The position numbers and the translations under genes were made by a program. A stretch of DNA of 64,000 nt from Branchiostoma floridae (lineage: Eukaryota > Chordata > Leptocardii > Amphioxiformes > Branchiostomatidae), in contig NC_049980.1 in NCBI RefSeq assembly GCF_000003815.2, forward strand, positions 17,227,912-17,291,911. Reading direction: 5' to 3'. Shown one piece after another: positions 37,708 through 49,434 of the stretch (the first letter of the stretch is position 1; the number at the start of each line of letters is the position of its first letter). The notes under the pieces are model-generated. The model was given only the letters and a program-made list of their open reading frames with translations, did no database searches and was not told where the DNA came from.

Positions 37708-40700
37708 ATGGCGGGTCTGTGGTGCAAATTTGCGCTCCGTGCAGTTGTCGTCTTCTCTCTCGTGCTTTCCCTCGTCCTGGGACAGAGTCTGGACGACGAG
37801 TACAAACATCTCTACGACAGGCACATGTTCGAGGAGGCTATAGAGGCTGCGCCGCATTTCATCATGTTTTTCGCGCCATGGTGAGTGTTTGAATGTTGGA
37901 GGCGGGTTTCAAGGGGAGTGGCAGATTATTAGGGGGGATATAAAACTAGATGTGCCGTTATAAAATCTGTAATCTTCCCAGACCCTACAGTTATCAAGTT
38001 TATCTTCTTTAAAATGAGTTACGAAGACCCTATTTCATGTTTATCATTTTATCGGTTAAATCTAACACCGGGACATAAAGACCACTGGCTTTGAAGCAAG
38101 CAATAGGTAAGCGCCACGTAGCAAAACAGATCGATTATTCATACAAACTTCTGATCACTTCCGGCTAGACTAACGTTCATGGACAAGGTTTGACAACTGA
38201 ATTTTAAGTGATTTCTACGGGGAAAGTTTAATCAAGAAAGTAATGTCCCTGGCCTAGAAACCTCCTTGTAAGAAATTGAAGTTGTGTCGAATGCCACGTG
38301 TCGACATTGTCTCGTGCTTTTGTGTTGAGTATAAATAAATCGATCAATTTTGCACTGTTTGCAGATGGAGTGACAACACGGTGTTAGCCCTAAGGGGATG
38401 CATATGAAACTTCATTCATTTTTCTTTTGATGATTGAAAATATTTGAAATACTCAGGACTGTCTTGTTTAAGAAATAAATCTCCTGGTATGGCAGATCAA
38501 TATCACTAAGGTTTGGTGGGAGTTTTGTGGAACATAAAGTTCTTTACCAATTTAATCAACTGGTTCTATGCATCCTCCTACGCAGGGACATCCAGACAGG
38601 TAGTTTGGCTGTTGGATGTCCCTGCTTAGGAGGATGGTTCTATGAATAGGCCACCATTTTCATTCAGGAAAATTTTACCATTAAACTACAATGGAGCAGT
38701 TCAACAACTTTCCTTTGTACTAGTAGTAAGTTGGCCTAAATTTGTGTACATTTGCATTGCAGTAAATTTTTTCATAAATGTAAGACTTATGTACGTACAT
38801 AAAAACTGAAATTTTGATAATTTTCAACAAACAGGTGTAGATAATTTACAGTGTTCGTGTTTATTTTTCAACTTTAAAACTTGGTATTCGGTATGTCATG
38901 TAAGCGCTTATATTGACCCAAAATTCTTTTTTTCTAAATTTGTTTCGCCCTGCCGCTCCATGTTTTTTTACAAACCAAGAACCTACAAATTAAATTGATG
39001 TGGCCTAATTATCTTTTTGTTGACAGGTGTGGCCACTGTAAGAGGGTAATGCCTGTCTTTGATGAGCTGGCAGACAAGTACAACTTACAGCAGTCTCCGA
39101 GACCTCCCCTCTACCTGGCAAAAGTATGTCCATTACAGTCATGGCTGTAACAACATAGAGAAATTAATTTAAGTAAATCACTCTGTTATCGTCTTTTTAC
39201 TCTGGAAACCATTGCATGTTTTTTATCATGTTAAATCAAGTGTATTATCTTTCCACAGGACAGGGTGTCTTTTTGGTATTTTTAGCATACTTGATATTCT
39301 GTCGAAGGTATCATGTTACACAGGACGATAGATTAGTGAATAAATCAATAAGCACATAGAAATTTATACAAGGGAAAATTCATAGAAAATGCACTACAGA
39401 AAGAATGACTTTCACCTATTTCAAACTGTAAAAGATTCTTCACATACATTGCATTACAGTAAGAGAGATGACAAATCTTGAGGATTTATTTTGCATGCAG
39501 CCTAATGACTAGCCAACTGGACCCTTTCAGCAGTACAGTCAAATATTGGCTACTGCTCGAGTCCATGATCATGTTATTTCTAAAGTACCAGGGCTCGAAA
39601 TACTGGGTGCATATGAACCCTGGTGCACCCAAAATTGGAGCTGTGCACCCAATTTTTTTTCTGTGTGTGCACTGTTGCACCCAAATATTTTTTTGTAGGT
39701 TTCATATGTAAAGATATCAAAGTATACTAGTATACACCATATTCTTAACATCTTAGTGTTAGAAAGATAATAGAATGCCTGTCATAGTACTTGTTTACAA
39801 ATTTGAAGTTTGAATTCGGGTTTGTTAAAATTAGCTGACATTCTACTTTATTTTATGTGGTGCACCCACATTTTTTGCATCCGTGCACCTAATCCCAAAA
39901 ATGAATTTTGAGCCCTCAGTACTAGTACCCAGAAGATGCTGAGCTTTGTTTATTTGCAGGTGGACTGTACATCAGAAATTGCCTTATGTGATGAGCATGG
40001 AGCCACAGGATACCCAACGTGAGACATTCATATTGACATTTTCAATGATATTATCACAATTATATAGGTATAAATCCCTAAAACAAATAATGTAAAATGA
40101 ATTGTGAAAATTGTGATAATAAGAATTGAGTGACTGTACAATTGTCCAGATACTGTGATGGACTTAGAAGATAAGGCTGGTCATGGGTCATTAGTGCTAC
40201 ACATTGGACTAACATAGTTGATATGGATCATGTTTACATCTATTCTGCTAGCTTAGTCATACTTGCCTTTTGTATTTTTATTCCTTTATGCAAATTGTAA
40301 CTTACATGTTCATGTGTACATGAGAGTTGTACTAAGAATCAATGGTACCTATGTAATGTTTTCTTCCAGCTTCAAGATGTACAGGCCTGGCCAGGAAGTA
40401 GATCGGTACAAAGGCGAGAGGACAGCCAAGGCATTTGAGGATTACTTTACACAAATGACATCAGAAGTTGCAAAGGTATTTTTCCATCCCTCTGGGTTTT
40501 TAAACAATCTATTTTTCCTAGATCATGCTTTGTCTAGATCATCATATGTCCACTAAGTTCATTCTCTAGTCGTTAACAATTATCTTCTTTTTGTCCATAC
40601 CAGCCTGTGCCACCTGAACCAAAACATGGTCTGTACAGTTTGGAAGCCGCTAACTTTCAGGACCATGTTGCAAAAGGTCTTCACTTTATCAAGTTCTATG

Positions 40701-42892
40701 CTCCTTGGTGTGGACACTGCAAAAGGCTGGCTCCAACATGGGAGGAGCTAGCTACAACATTCGAACACGAGGAACATCTCACAATTGCCAAGGTATTATC
40801 TTCTTACTTCATCACTGGATTTGTACCTAATAATTTAGCATATTGTTTAATATCCATGTTATATTTTCTTTTCTCATAATAATGAATGAAGACTTTTATT
40901 GTACAGTTTTGCCCAACCGAGCTAAGTACAGGTCACAACAAGTCAAGATATATACATATAAAAGTATCACAAATCTAGTCTATAATAACACAGCACTATT
41001 TTTATGCTACAGGTTGACTGTACCCAGGACTATGATGTGAAGGGATACCCAACTATTTTACTCTTCAGGGATGGGGATAAGGTAAGTTTTTTGTTGGTTG
41101 CCCATGTAATGAGGGTTGGGTGGGATTTCAGCTAGACTATGTCTCCAAAATTCTTAAGCCATAAAATTTATGGTGTAAAGACATTGTCTTAAGATATTAA
41201 CTTTTAATTAAGTTAATGCCACCTTTCCCTGTTATTTGTATGTTCAAAGTCAATATTAGTAATCTATTTTTAGCTGGAGAGGTACAGTGGAGGACGAAGC
41301 CATGCTGAACTGAAAACCTATGTGTCGTCCAAGTTGGAAGAGTCCAATTTGTTTTGGGAAAAGGAGGCACTGAAGCCGAAGGAGACAGTAAAGATCCAGA
41401 AAAGTGGGGAAGGACCTAAGGAGCCAAAGGGAGAAATGCCTGCTGAACCAGAGGTAAGGTTACTGGTACATGTGTTCAGAATTCTGGAATATCTTTGATG
41501 TGCTAATTGTTTTACAAGGCCAGGAAAGGCATTGTTTTGAAATGTTCCAAAAGCTTTGTATATACATGTATGTAGAGGGACATCAATTAAAGCCATCTTT
41601 ATGCTTGAAGCCTTCCTTTGCATCTTCATTACTATGCTATTCTGGTAAACATTCCCTTGTCTATGGAAACAAGCTGCTTAAAGTTAATATTGTTAAAATG
41701 TTTCAGGATTTGTGTTGCTTTAATAGACTTAATGACTGTTTCTAGTTCCTTTTGGTGATGTGTCAAACATTGTTTATTTACAATATAAAGACATCCTTGA
41801 ATAGATTGATGAGTTTGTTATGTTCAAAAATATTCTGGTTCCTGCTTGAAATGCCCTGTCTGCCAACCCACAACATTGTTGTTTCATCAGCCACATTAGC
41901 AGTCAAGAACAATTCTTTCTTTTTTTTTCAGAGCAAAGTACAGGCCTTAGATTCTGACACATTCCAAACAGAGATCAGCAAAGGGATCACTTTTGTTAAG
42001 TTCTATGCACCATGGTGAGTGTGGACTAAATCAATTTGGTACTCAACTCATGTTGTTGTTAGCTGTGTATTTAACGACATAAATAAAGATAGTAATTTGA
42101 AGCAGTGGATTGCTTTAACCTTGCAGTGTTCACTTTTAGGTGTGGTCACTGCAAGCGGCTGGCCCCCACATGGGATGCCCTGTCACACAAGTTTCCTGAC
42201 CAGCCTCACGTGAAGATTGCTAAAGTAGACTGTACCATGGCAGAGAACAAGGAACTCTGTCAGGACCAGAAGGTGGGCTGTCAGATATTCTTAGGAAGTG
42301 TCAGAATTTAAAAAAACAAACAAATGTTCTTGCTACACTGGTCTAGGCTTCTATAAATCTAGTTTGATTTTAGAGGAAATGTGTCAATGACAACCTCTCC
42401 ATGAGAATTCAGTCATTGCACTTCTTCTATCCCTCACCATAGATACGAGGGTACCCTACACTCATTCTGTTTCGAGGAGGCAAGGCAGAACAATACAAAG
42501 GGCCCAGGGACCTCACAGAACTACATGCATTTGTCCGGAGGACCTTACGTGATGAACTATAAGAGTGGATTGTCACACACACTTGCTTTTCCAGGTTTTT
42601 ATGTCTGGTTGTTTTTTCAGGGTGTAATGTGTTGAAGGTTTCCCTGCTCTTCTACTTATAATGTGGTGGTCATCAATGGAGGTGATGGCAATGACTTCTC
42701 TATAACATTAACATGAAAATGTAAGGCTTAAGTTCTTATACTTGTTCCGTATCTGTTTGTTTGTTGTAGGTGACAGGCTACCCCACACTGATTCTCTTTA
42801 AGAATGGAGGGAGGATAGCAGACTACAATGGTGCCAGGACTCTGGAGTCTCTACATTCCTATGTTGTTGAAAAGACACACGATGAGCTTTGA
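37708..42892 (+). CDS. TXNDC5: Thioredoxin domain-containing protein 5 (ERp46), alternative last exons
   Basis: ER-lumen protein disulfide isomerase with three thioredoxin domains. Nine shared exons: 37708-37880, 39027-39123, 39960-40018, 40370-40475, 40604-40792, 41013-41081, 41274-41453, 41932-42014 and 42140-42272. Then comes either exon 10a (42443-42562) or 10b (42770-42892), giving 402 or 403 residues. In order: signal peptide ([20 protein letters not shown]), then three domains each with the intact active site APWCGHCKR. Each W/C codon pair in domains 1 and 3 is interrupted by an intron after TG of Trp. The inter-domain linker after domain 2 is Lys/Glu/Pro-rich. Exon 10a ends RDEL and exon 10b ends HDEL, both ER-retrieval signals. 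Exon 6 lacks the LCxxYDV segment present in the tandem paralogue. The ATG at 37708 is chosen because it starts the signal peptide; an upstream in-frame ATG at 37561 would bury it. Confidence 0.95.
38561..38644. mobile_element. Miniature foldback (64 bp) with 10-bp direct repeats
   Basis: TCCTCCTACGCAGGGACATC and, after a short loop, its near complement TGGATGTCCCTGCTTAGGAGGA form a 64-bp hairpin (38571-38634). Direct repeats TGGTTCTATG (38561-38570 and 38635-38644) flank it, as expected for a transposition target duplication of 9-10 bp. It lies in TXNDC5 intron 1. Confidence 0.65.
39589..39917 (+). mobile_element. hAT-like non-autonomous element, full copy
   Basis: It begins CAGGGCTCGAAATAC and ends with AATTTTGAGCCCTC, an imperfect inverted repeat. 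The interior has several GTGCACCC words. It is the same family as 1-171. Flanks share AGTAC, too short for a confident 8-bp hAT duplication. It lies in TXNDC5 intron 2. Confidence 0.55.
42443..42562 (+). CDS. TXNDC5: TXNDC5 alternative terminal exon 10a (RDEL form)
   Basis: Acceptor CACCATAG, then a phase-0 exon encoding [20 protein letters not shown], the second half of thioredoxin domain 3 with its cis-proline (GYPT), followed by DLTELHAF and the end TLRDEL-stop. It is homologous to exon 10b 200 bp downstream and cannot be joined to it because it ends in a stop. Use of 10b therefore requires skipping this exon. Confidence 0.85.
   Translation: MRGYPTLILFRGGKAEQYKGPRDLTELHAFVRRTLRDEL
42770..42892 (+). 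CDS. TXNDC5: TXNDC5 alternative terminal exon 10b (HDEL form)
   Basis: Acceptor TTGTTGTAG, then a phase-0 exon encoding [20 protein letters not shown], a second complete version of the last half of thioredoxin domain 3, ending KTHDEL-stop. It keeps the cis-proline and matches 10a in about half its positions. Its LILFKxG stretch is also shared with the last exon of the neighbouring paralogue. Confidence 0.85.
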   Translation: MTGYPTLILFKNGGRIADYNGARTLESLHSYVVEKTHDEL

Positions 42893-44327
42893 TGCCAACT
42901 GGAGATAGAGACAGGGATAGTTTTAAGCAGGGATAGTTTTAAGCCTTACTTACCTACATTTTTTTCTTTTGTTTGGACCACTTTTTTGGCTTCTATAACT
43001 TTTTGTCACTTGAAGTTTACCCTTTGTTTGAAATAACTTACTACATATCTAGTAATAATTATATTATTGTTAAGTTCAAGAGAACAGCAATGGAAAAAGT
43101 TGGCTTGTTATTAAAGGTCCTTCTCAAGTCATTTCACATGGAAAGGTATGAGCATGTTTTCCTTCAATCAAAATTAAGTTTTTTACAAGTTAATTGTCAG
43201 TTGATGAAAGGCATAATGTAAGTTATCATGAAATGACAAAAGTGCTTCTTTTTGGCATCAATGCAAAACCACCCACACAGCAGTGAGTCTGTATTTCATT
43301 TATAATACAAGGGATATATTGAGCTTTTGTCAGAGAGCAATTGGAATTATGGTTGGCCAGAAAGAAACACTGTCTTTTCCAAGTTGTAACTGGAGCTGCC
43401 TGGGTAGTTGTTCCTTCCCATTTTACCTTCTATGCAAGGCATATGATATTTCATTTACCTATAGTAATGCAAGAAAGCAGTCGATCATTAAATTTTCATG
43501 GAATGAGATTTAGTGTCAATGAGATTGTGCAATAAGACAGATATAAGAAATGATTTGAAGAGTATTAGTTATTAATTGATACCTTTTATATTTATTCTAT
43601 TCTGGAAGCACATCAGTTAATACTTAGTACATACCCAAGGCTTGGTCTCACCTATTTTTGGATATGCATCAGAATCTATCATATCACTTTTCACCCTTCA
43701 CTGTTTTGTTTCAGACATACATTGAATGTAGAATTTCTCACATAAAATGTCTAGGTTGTAGTTATTACATTTTGCAAAATGGTAATTCGTAAATCCCTTT
43801 TGTAACTTGTGTAAAGAAAATTATTAAAAAAAGCAAAGATTGTGACGTCCATTGTTGTCTTATTTGTGATTACATTAAAGTTTTTAAACAAATTATAAGT
43901 TTTCTCTTCTACCTCTCTGAAAGTACCTCTTATGGACTGGGACAAGTGGAATGTTAATAGAATATTCTAAACGTATGAAAGTTTGAAACTAATGAGTACA
44001 ATGTAGAGGCGCTTTCCACCTTAAGCAGGCTGTATGAAAATGACCTACCTGGTCTACTTTTCATTTGTATCATTGGTCACAGTGGCACTACAGGGATAGT
44101 CATCAAAGGATTCCAAAGTTGATGGGAACTTTTAATGATGAAATATTCAACAAACAAATATTGTAAGGTTATCAGCTCACATGTGGACTCCTTTCATTGG
44201 TTGTCTTGATCAAAATGATTAAATCTTAATGGAGATGGTGCTGTATAAACAGTCCATGTGAGTAGAACAGCACACTAGTACTTCTGATCAAGGAGGTTAT
44301 CTCTATAACCTTGCTCTGACAAAAAAT
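42893..44327. other. TXNDC5 3'UTR and spacer before the tandem paralogue
   Basis: AT-rich sequence without a recognised exon. It holds the first gene's 3'UTR and presumably the second gene's promoter. Confidence 0.5.
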
Positions 44328-47300
44328 ATGGACCATTGCAAGACTGCGTGCATCATTCTTCTTGCTGTCATCTGCGTGGTCACAGTTGCTACACAGGGTC
44401 AGGAACTACTGTACAGACACCTCCTCCCTCGTCCATGGTACTACAGGCACAACTTTGAGGAAGCAGTGCAGATGATTCCACACTTTATCATGTTTTTCAC
44501 ACCAGGGTGAGTATAATGTACAGTCATGTTGTGTTAGCTGTTAAATGTACCTCCCATGGTAGTGCATGACCAATGTGTAGTGTAGTGAATTTTGCCGTTT
44601 TTGACAAGCTGGTACTTACTCTAATTAATCAAATATTTCATTGGCCTTTTCCCCTTTTCTATAACCTCTACAGTGTCTAGCTAGATGTTTCTCGGTCATT
44701 CACTTTCCCCATCCTGGCCTACAGGGACATGTCCTTACAGGGAAAGTGCATGTAGGAAATGACCTGACACTGCTAGCTAGCACTGGACATACAGGTCAAC
44801 ACCTTGTATGATAGTAACAAAATATAGAGGGGTAAAAGACCCCACCCTACATACAATTGTGCTGTAATATCAAATTAATGCATTCTTCAGTGGCAAATGC
44901 TGATGACTTTCCCTAAGCAAAATAAGTTTCATGGCAAAGCTGTTTGTTTTCAGTCTGGAAAGTTTTTCCATTCTTGCTTAAAGCCAATAGACTGATTTTC
45001 ATGAGTTGGACCTGCAATTTGCTACTCCAAATCACCTTACAGATGTGAACAGTGTAAAGCCATGATGCCAAACTTTGATGAGGTTGCAGACAAGTACAAC
45101 ACAATGAAAACACCTCAAGTTATCCTGGCTAAGGTAACATTATGTGTTAGGTCAATAAAAAAAAACAGATCACATATTATACAATGTAAGCTTCATGAAG
45201 TTATTGTGCTGGTTAAAAACATGAAACAAGAACAGTGAAATTGAAACAATAGTTTTTCATGTATTGTTTTGGTTTGTATGAATGCTAACTTGTTTAATGC
45301 TAACTTACATGTTTGGAATTTTTTATTTGGTAGCAGTAGAAATTTGTGATGTTCCTCTTAGTAGTTAAAGACAAGTATTGCTCAAAATAAATGTAATTTA
45401 TGTTCTTTATTTTAGGTGGACTGTAGTGCAGAAGTTGTCATATGTGAGAAGCAGGGAATCCGTGTATTTCCAACGTATGTATGTAACCATTTACCAAGTA
45501 GTCAATATTACAGTTAGCATGTCAAAACATATTTTGTTTTATTGTGAAAATGGATGCTTACAATGAAAGACATATAGTTCATCAAGGTTAACAAGAGGTT
45601 CATATGACTTTGTGTTGTGTTACCTGTGCTTAAACATATGATGCTCCTTAATGGTGGTACACACATTTGTAGTGTGTATCTGTATCTGCAATCCAGTATA
45701 ACTGCCTTTTAGCATAACACACCAGCATTGCAGGCACAGTGCAGAAGCAGCCTACTGAGTTACTCTGAATGACCTGTACCTAACCTTTGCACATGTAACT
45801 GTATGCGTTGTTTAGAGCTACATGTATCTAATGAGAATGCCTCTGAAATACTCGACTGCCTTGAGTTCCACTCACTTCTAGGAAAATACATACATTGTTA
45901 TTAAAGCAAATAATGTTTTGTTCTCTGTAATAGCTTCAAAATGTACCGGCATGGAGCAGACAATCACCGCTACAATGGAGAGAGAACTGTAGAAGCGTTT
46001 AAGAGCTACATCTCCAGCATGGTGCCTCCTGTGGTATAATTCATTATAATTCATTAAAGTTTCTCTTAACATTGCAATTTAAATGCAATGTCTACAACTG
46101 AAACTTCATAATGTTTGTACTGAGAAATTTAATGTACTTGCAGATTTCAAGAATTTAATATTGAAAACATAGTACATTTTATATGTTTTGCGTGATCATA
46201 CATGTTAATATACATTCCAAGAAGAAAACTACACCCGAAGTGAAGGGAACTGTATATAGACTGGCATCATCAAACTTCACTCGGCACATCCAAGGGGGCC
46301 TTCACTTTGTCAAGTTCTTTGCACCATGGTGTGGACACTGCAAGAAGCTTGCGCCAGCTTGGGTTAAGCTGGCTCTCTCATTTAGTAATGAAAAACACCT
46401 AACCATTGCAGAGGTAAAAGATTTATCATAGTATCCTTTAGAATGTTGAACATTTCATGAAGTCGTGAATTTACTCATCTGCTGCACTTTTAAATTTGTT
46501 GTTTTTAAGATTGAACATGATAACAGAGAATGGTAGTTCTCAACTATGCAAATTCTTGAGTTCACATTAACAAAAAAGTTTCCAAGTAAGGAAGGAGATA
46601 GCATGGATGTTTTACATTATTAACAAGTTACTATCATTGTCTTTCCCCATAGGTTGACTGTGTAGAGTATGATGTGCTGTGCAAGAAGTATGATGTGGAC
46701 AAATTCCCGACTCTTATGATGTTCAGAGATGGAAAGGAAGTAAGTATGGTGTACATAATGCTCAACAAGGACATACCTAATAAGCAATTGTAAAAATCTG
46801 TGCTTCTGTAGCATACTCAAATTACTGAGCTGAGGGAAACAAAGATCCTGTTCATATTGCCTTACCATACCCACGTGTTCATAATCAGCCAGTTTCTATC
46901 TGTTCTATGTGGTAGTGAAAGGCTCCCTTTGAAATCAGTGGAATAACTGAAGGGACTACCTACAGACTCAGAAGTAATGTGCCAAATATGATTTCGAATA
47001 ACTGTCTAGGTTGACCGGCATCTGGGGGAACAAGGCCTTGAAGACTTGGAAAGTTATTTATCTGAGAAACTGGAAGAAACCATCAGCTATTGGGAGAGGA
47101 CTGGGCTGGATCCAGGAAACCCAGCAAAGGGAAAATCTAAAGTAGAGGTATTTAACCACTGATATTGATATTAGCCCGCCTCAGCAAAGACTGATATGTG
47201 GCGAGGAGGATGGTTGGATTGATATTAGCACATCATGATACTTTTCTGTTTTTGTTCAGTCTAAACAAATTGATAGACAGGTTCAGGTTAATCACAAAAT

Positions 47301-48294
47301 TATTGTCAGTTTTTTAAGTTTTTCATGGTGGGGCAAAGATAAATCACATTCCATTTGAATCATGTTGATAGCCATTCATTGGAAGTATCAAGGATTGGAA
47401 ATTTCAACAGTGAACAAGTTATAAACGTATGTACATGTTAGTATTGGTTACAGTTGAATCAAGCTGATACATGCGGCATTAATATGATAACATGTAAACA
47501 TTTACCAGTGGTAAACATATGCTCTGTGTTCCTCTCTAGAGTAAGGTGCTGATCCTGACCAAAGACAATTTCCACTCTGTGATAAGGAAGGGGATGACCT
47601 TTGTTCAGTTCTACGCTCCTTGGTGAGTGAAGTGGAGTAAATTGTATGATATCAGTATGCATGGTTTGCCAAGCAGGCAGACTTGAAACTGGTAACTAAA
47701 AGATATCTAATATATCCTGTTGAACCACCTGGCATACCAAATATTCTATTTGAGACCATGGTTAGGTAATTAGGACTGACAATCATTGATAGTTAAGTGA
47801 TGGTTGGCAGGATTATATTACATGTCATAAAACATTCCATACAGGTGTGACCACTGTAAGACGCTGCTCCCTGCATGGGATGCTTTGTCCTTCAAGTTCC
47901 CAAAGCGTCCTCATATTCAGATTGCCAAGATGGACTGTACAGCACATGGGAACAACAAGATTTGTCAGGACCAGAAGGTTGGTAGGGATTAAGTTACACT
48001 GTGATGATTCTAGTGACCAATGAATTTATCATGGTAGTGATAAGAAAGTCTGTTGGTTAGTTTATACATGAAGTTCAAATTTATTTACTACATGTAGTAG
48101 TGAATCTACACACCTATCAGGAAATGAGAAGCCCCATTTTGCTTGTTCTCCAGATAACAGACTACCCTACGCTCATCCTGTTTAAGAGTGGGAGGCACAT
48201 AGGGGAGTTTGGTGGGGACGAGAATTTTGAGTGGACAGTGGACTCCATGCACAACTTTGTAGCCACAAGTCTACATGTTCATGATGACTTATAA
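44328..48294 (+). CDS. TXNDC5-like tandem paralogue with altered active sites
   Basis: Ten exons, 44328-44506, 45043-45133, 45416-45474, 45934-46033, 46222-46413, 46653-46739, 47010-47147, 47540-47622, 47845-47977 and 48154-48294, have the same order and phases as the upstream TXNDC5, so it arose by tandem duplication. The product is 400 residues. A hydrophobic signal peptide ([18 protein letters not shown]) precedes three thioredoxin domains. Domain 1 has [13 protein letters not shown] in place of APWCGHCK, losing the Trp and changing the CxxC interior. Domain 2 keeps APWCGHCKK. Domain 3 has APWCDHCK. Cis-prolines are kept (FPT, FPT, YPT). The C terminus is HVHDDL, close to but not a standard KDEL/HDEL signal. 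It keeps LCKKYDV after domain 2, missing in the neighbour. The gene looks intact; function as a specialised disulfide isomerase or client-binding protein is inference. Confidence 0.92.
44692..44775. repeat. Imperfect foldback in paralogue intron 1
   Basis: GGTCATTCACTTTCCC near 44694 pairs with GGGAAAGTGCATGTAGGAAATGACC ending near 44765, around a GGACATGTCC palindrome. It is probably a decayed miniature element; no target duplication was identified. Confidence 0.4.
45674..45755 (+). repeat. Dispersed repeat family, copy B
   Basis: Matches 30095-30180 in order (TGTATCTGTATCTGCAAT, CAGTATAACTGCC, CATAACACACCAGC, GCAGGCAC). It lies in an intron of the TXNDC5 paralogue. Confidence 0.6.
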
Positions 48295-49434
48295 TGCATA
48301 GATCAGTGGTACGGTAATCAATGATGACACCATCAGTTCTAAAGCTGTTGTCATTTTGTTTCATTTTTTATCATTATCATAACAAAGAATATTGTTAAAA
48401 CTGTAGGCTAGATTGGACAATACATGTAGTATATACATATAAAGCAACAAGAATGTTATACTGTAAAACATTACAGCAACAAACAGCCACATAGCTGACT
48501 ACTGTTTCAATCCAATCTGTATATTAACTTTTCTTAGGAACAGTACAACAGCTCACCTTTGGCACACAGGACAACTTTACAGTTAAAATAAATGTATGAT
48601 ATGATTACAGTAAAACCAGCCCTGTAGATACTTAAAAAACATCATAGTGATCTATCATTTTTGTACAGCATACATTCAGATACGCAAGACTAATTTATAA
48701 GGCAAAGAGCAAGGCAGTTGATTTCCATTGTTGGCAAAAGTGGCAACTTTTCATTAGTCACTATTGAATTCTTTCATGTCAATGTAAGCTGTATCAACAT
48801 TCACTATCTACAACTTCCACGGCATACTTTATTCAGTTAATTGGACCTTGGGCAGAGACATGAGGAGCACATCTAAATAAGGCAAGGATGTACTGTTCCA
48901 TATTCTGCCCTTAATATAATTTCTTTGATTTTTTTGTTATTGAATGTAGAATTGAAAAATACAAATAAGCACACTTATTCATAGAACTTCATACTGAAAT
49001 AAGCAGAACAATTACATAACAGTGAAAAGTAAGAAGAGTTTTCCTCTCAATACATTAAACCCTTACAAAAATACCAATTTATGTACGTTGTATTTCTCCT
49101 GTAGTTTTTTCACAATGACATAAACTAGTATGTACATGTATGTAATGTTTGGAAAATTAAAACACAATCAAAAGCCTTTGAAAACAATGTGCACAGTATT
49201 GCTGCCTATATAGCTATTCTGGGATGATCTGAATGACTGTAGATATGATGGCTAATTCCACACAGGTCAACATTGTCCCTTCAACAATTTAAAATACCTT
49301 AAGAGCCTTATAGAGGTAGAAAAACAAGAGCACTTTGGGATTTAATACACATCAAAATCACAGTCACCATTGCACACCAACACGATGCCAATGAATATCT
49401 TGCTCATCAAGACTTCATAATATTGTGCTTGGTG
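48295..49434. other. Convergent space between the TXNDC5 paralogue and PGPEP1
   Basis: Holds two 3'UTRs (an AATAAA at 48587 on the plus strand). No coding exon was seen. Confidence 0.5.

Noticed and set aside
39582-39922. AGTAC direct repeats as an 8-bp hAT target duplication
   Set aside because: Only five bases match and the terminal base of one end is altered, so the duplication was not claimed.
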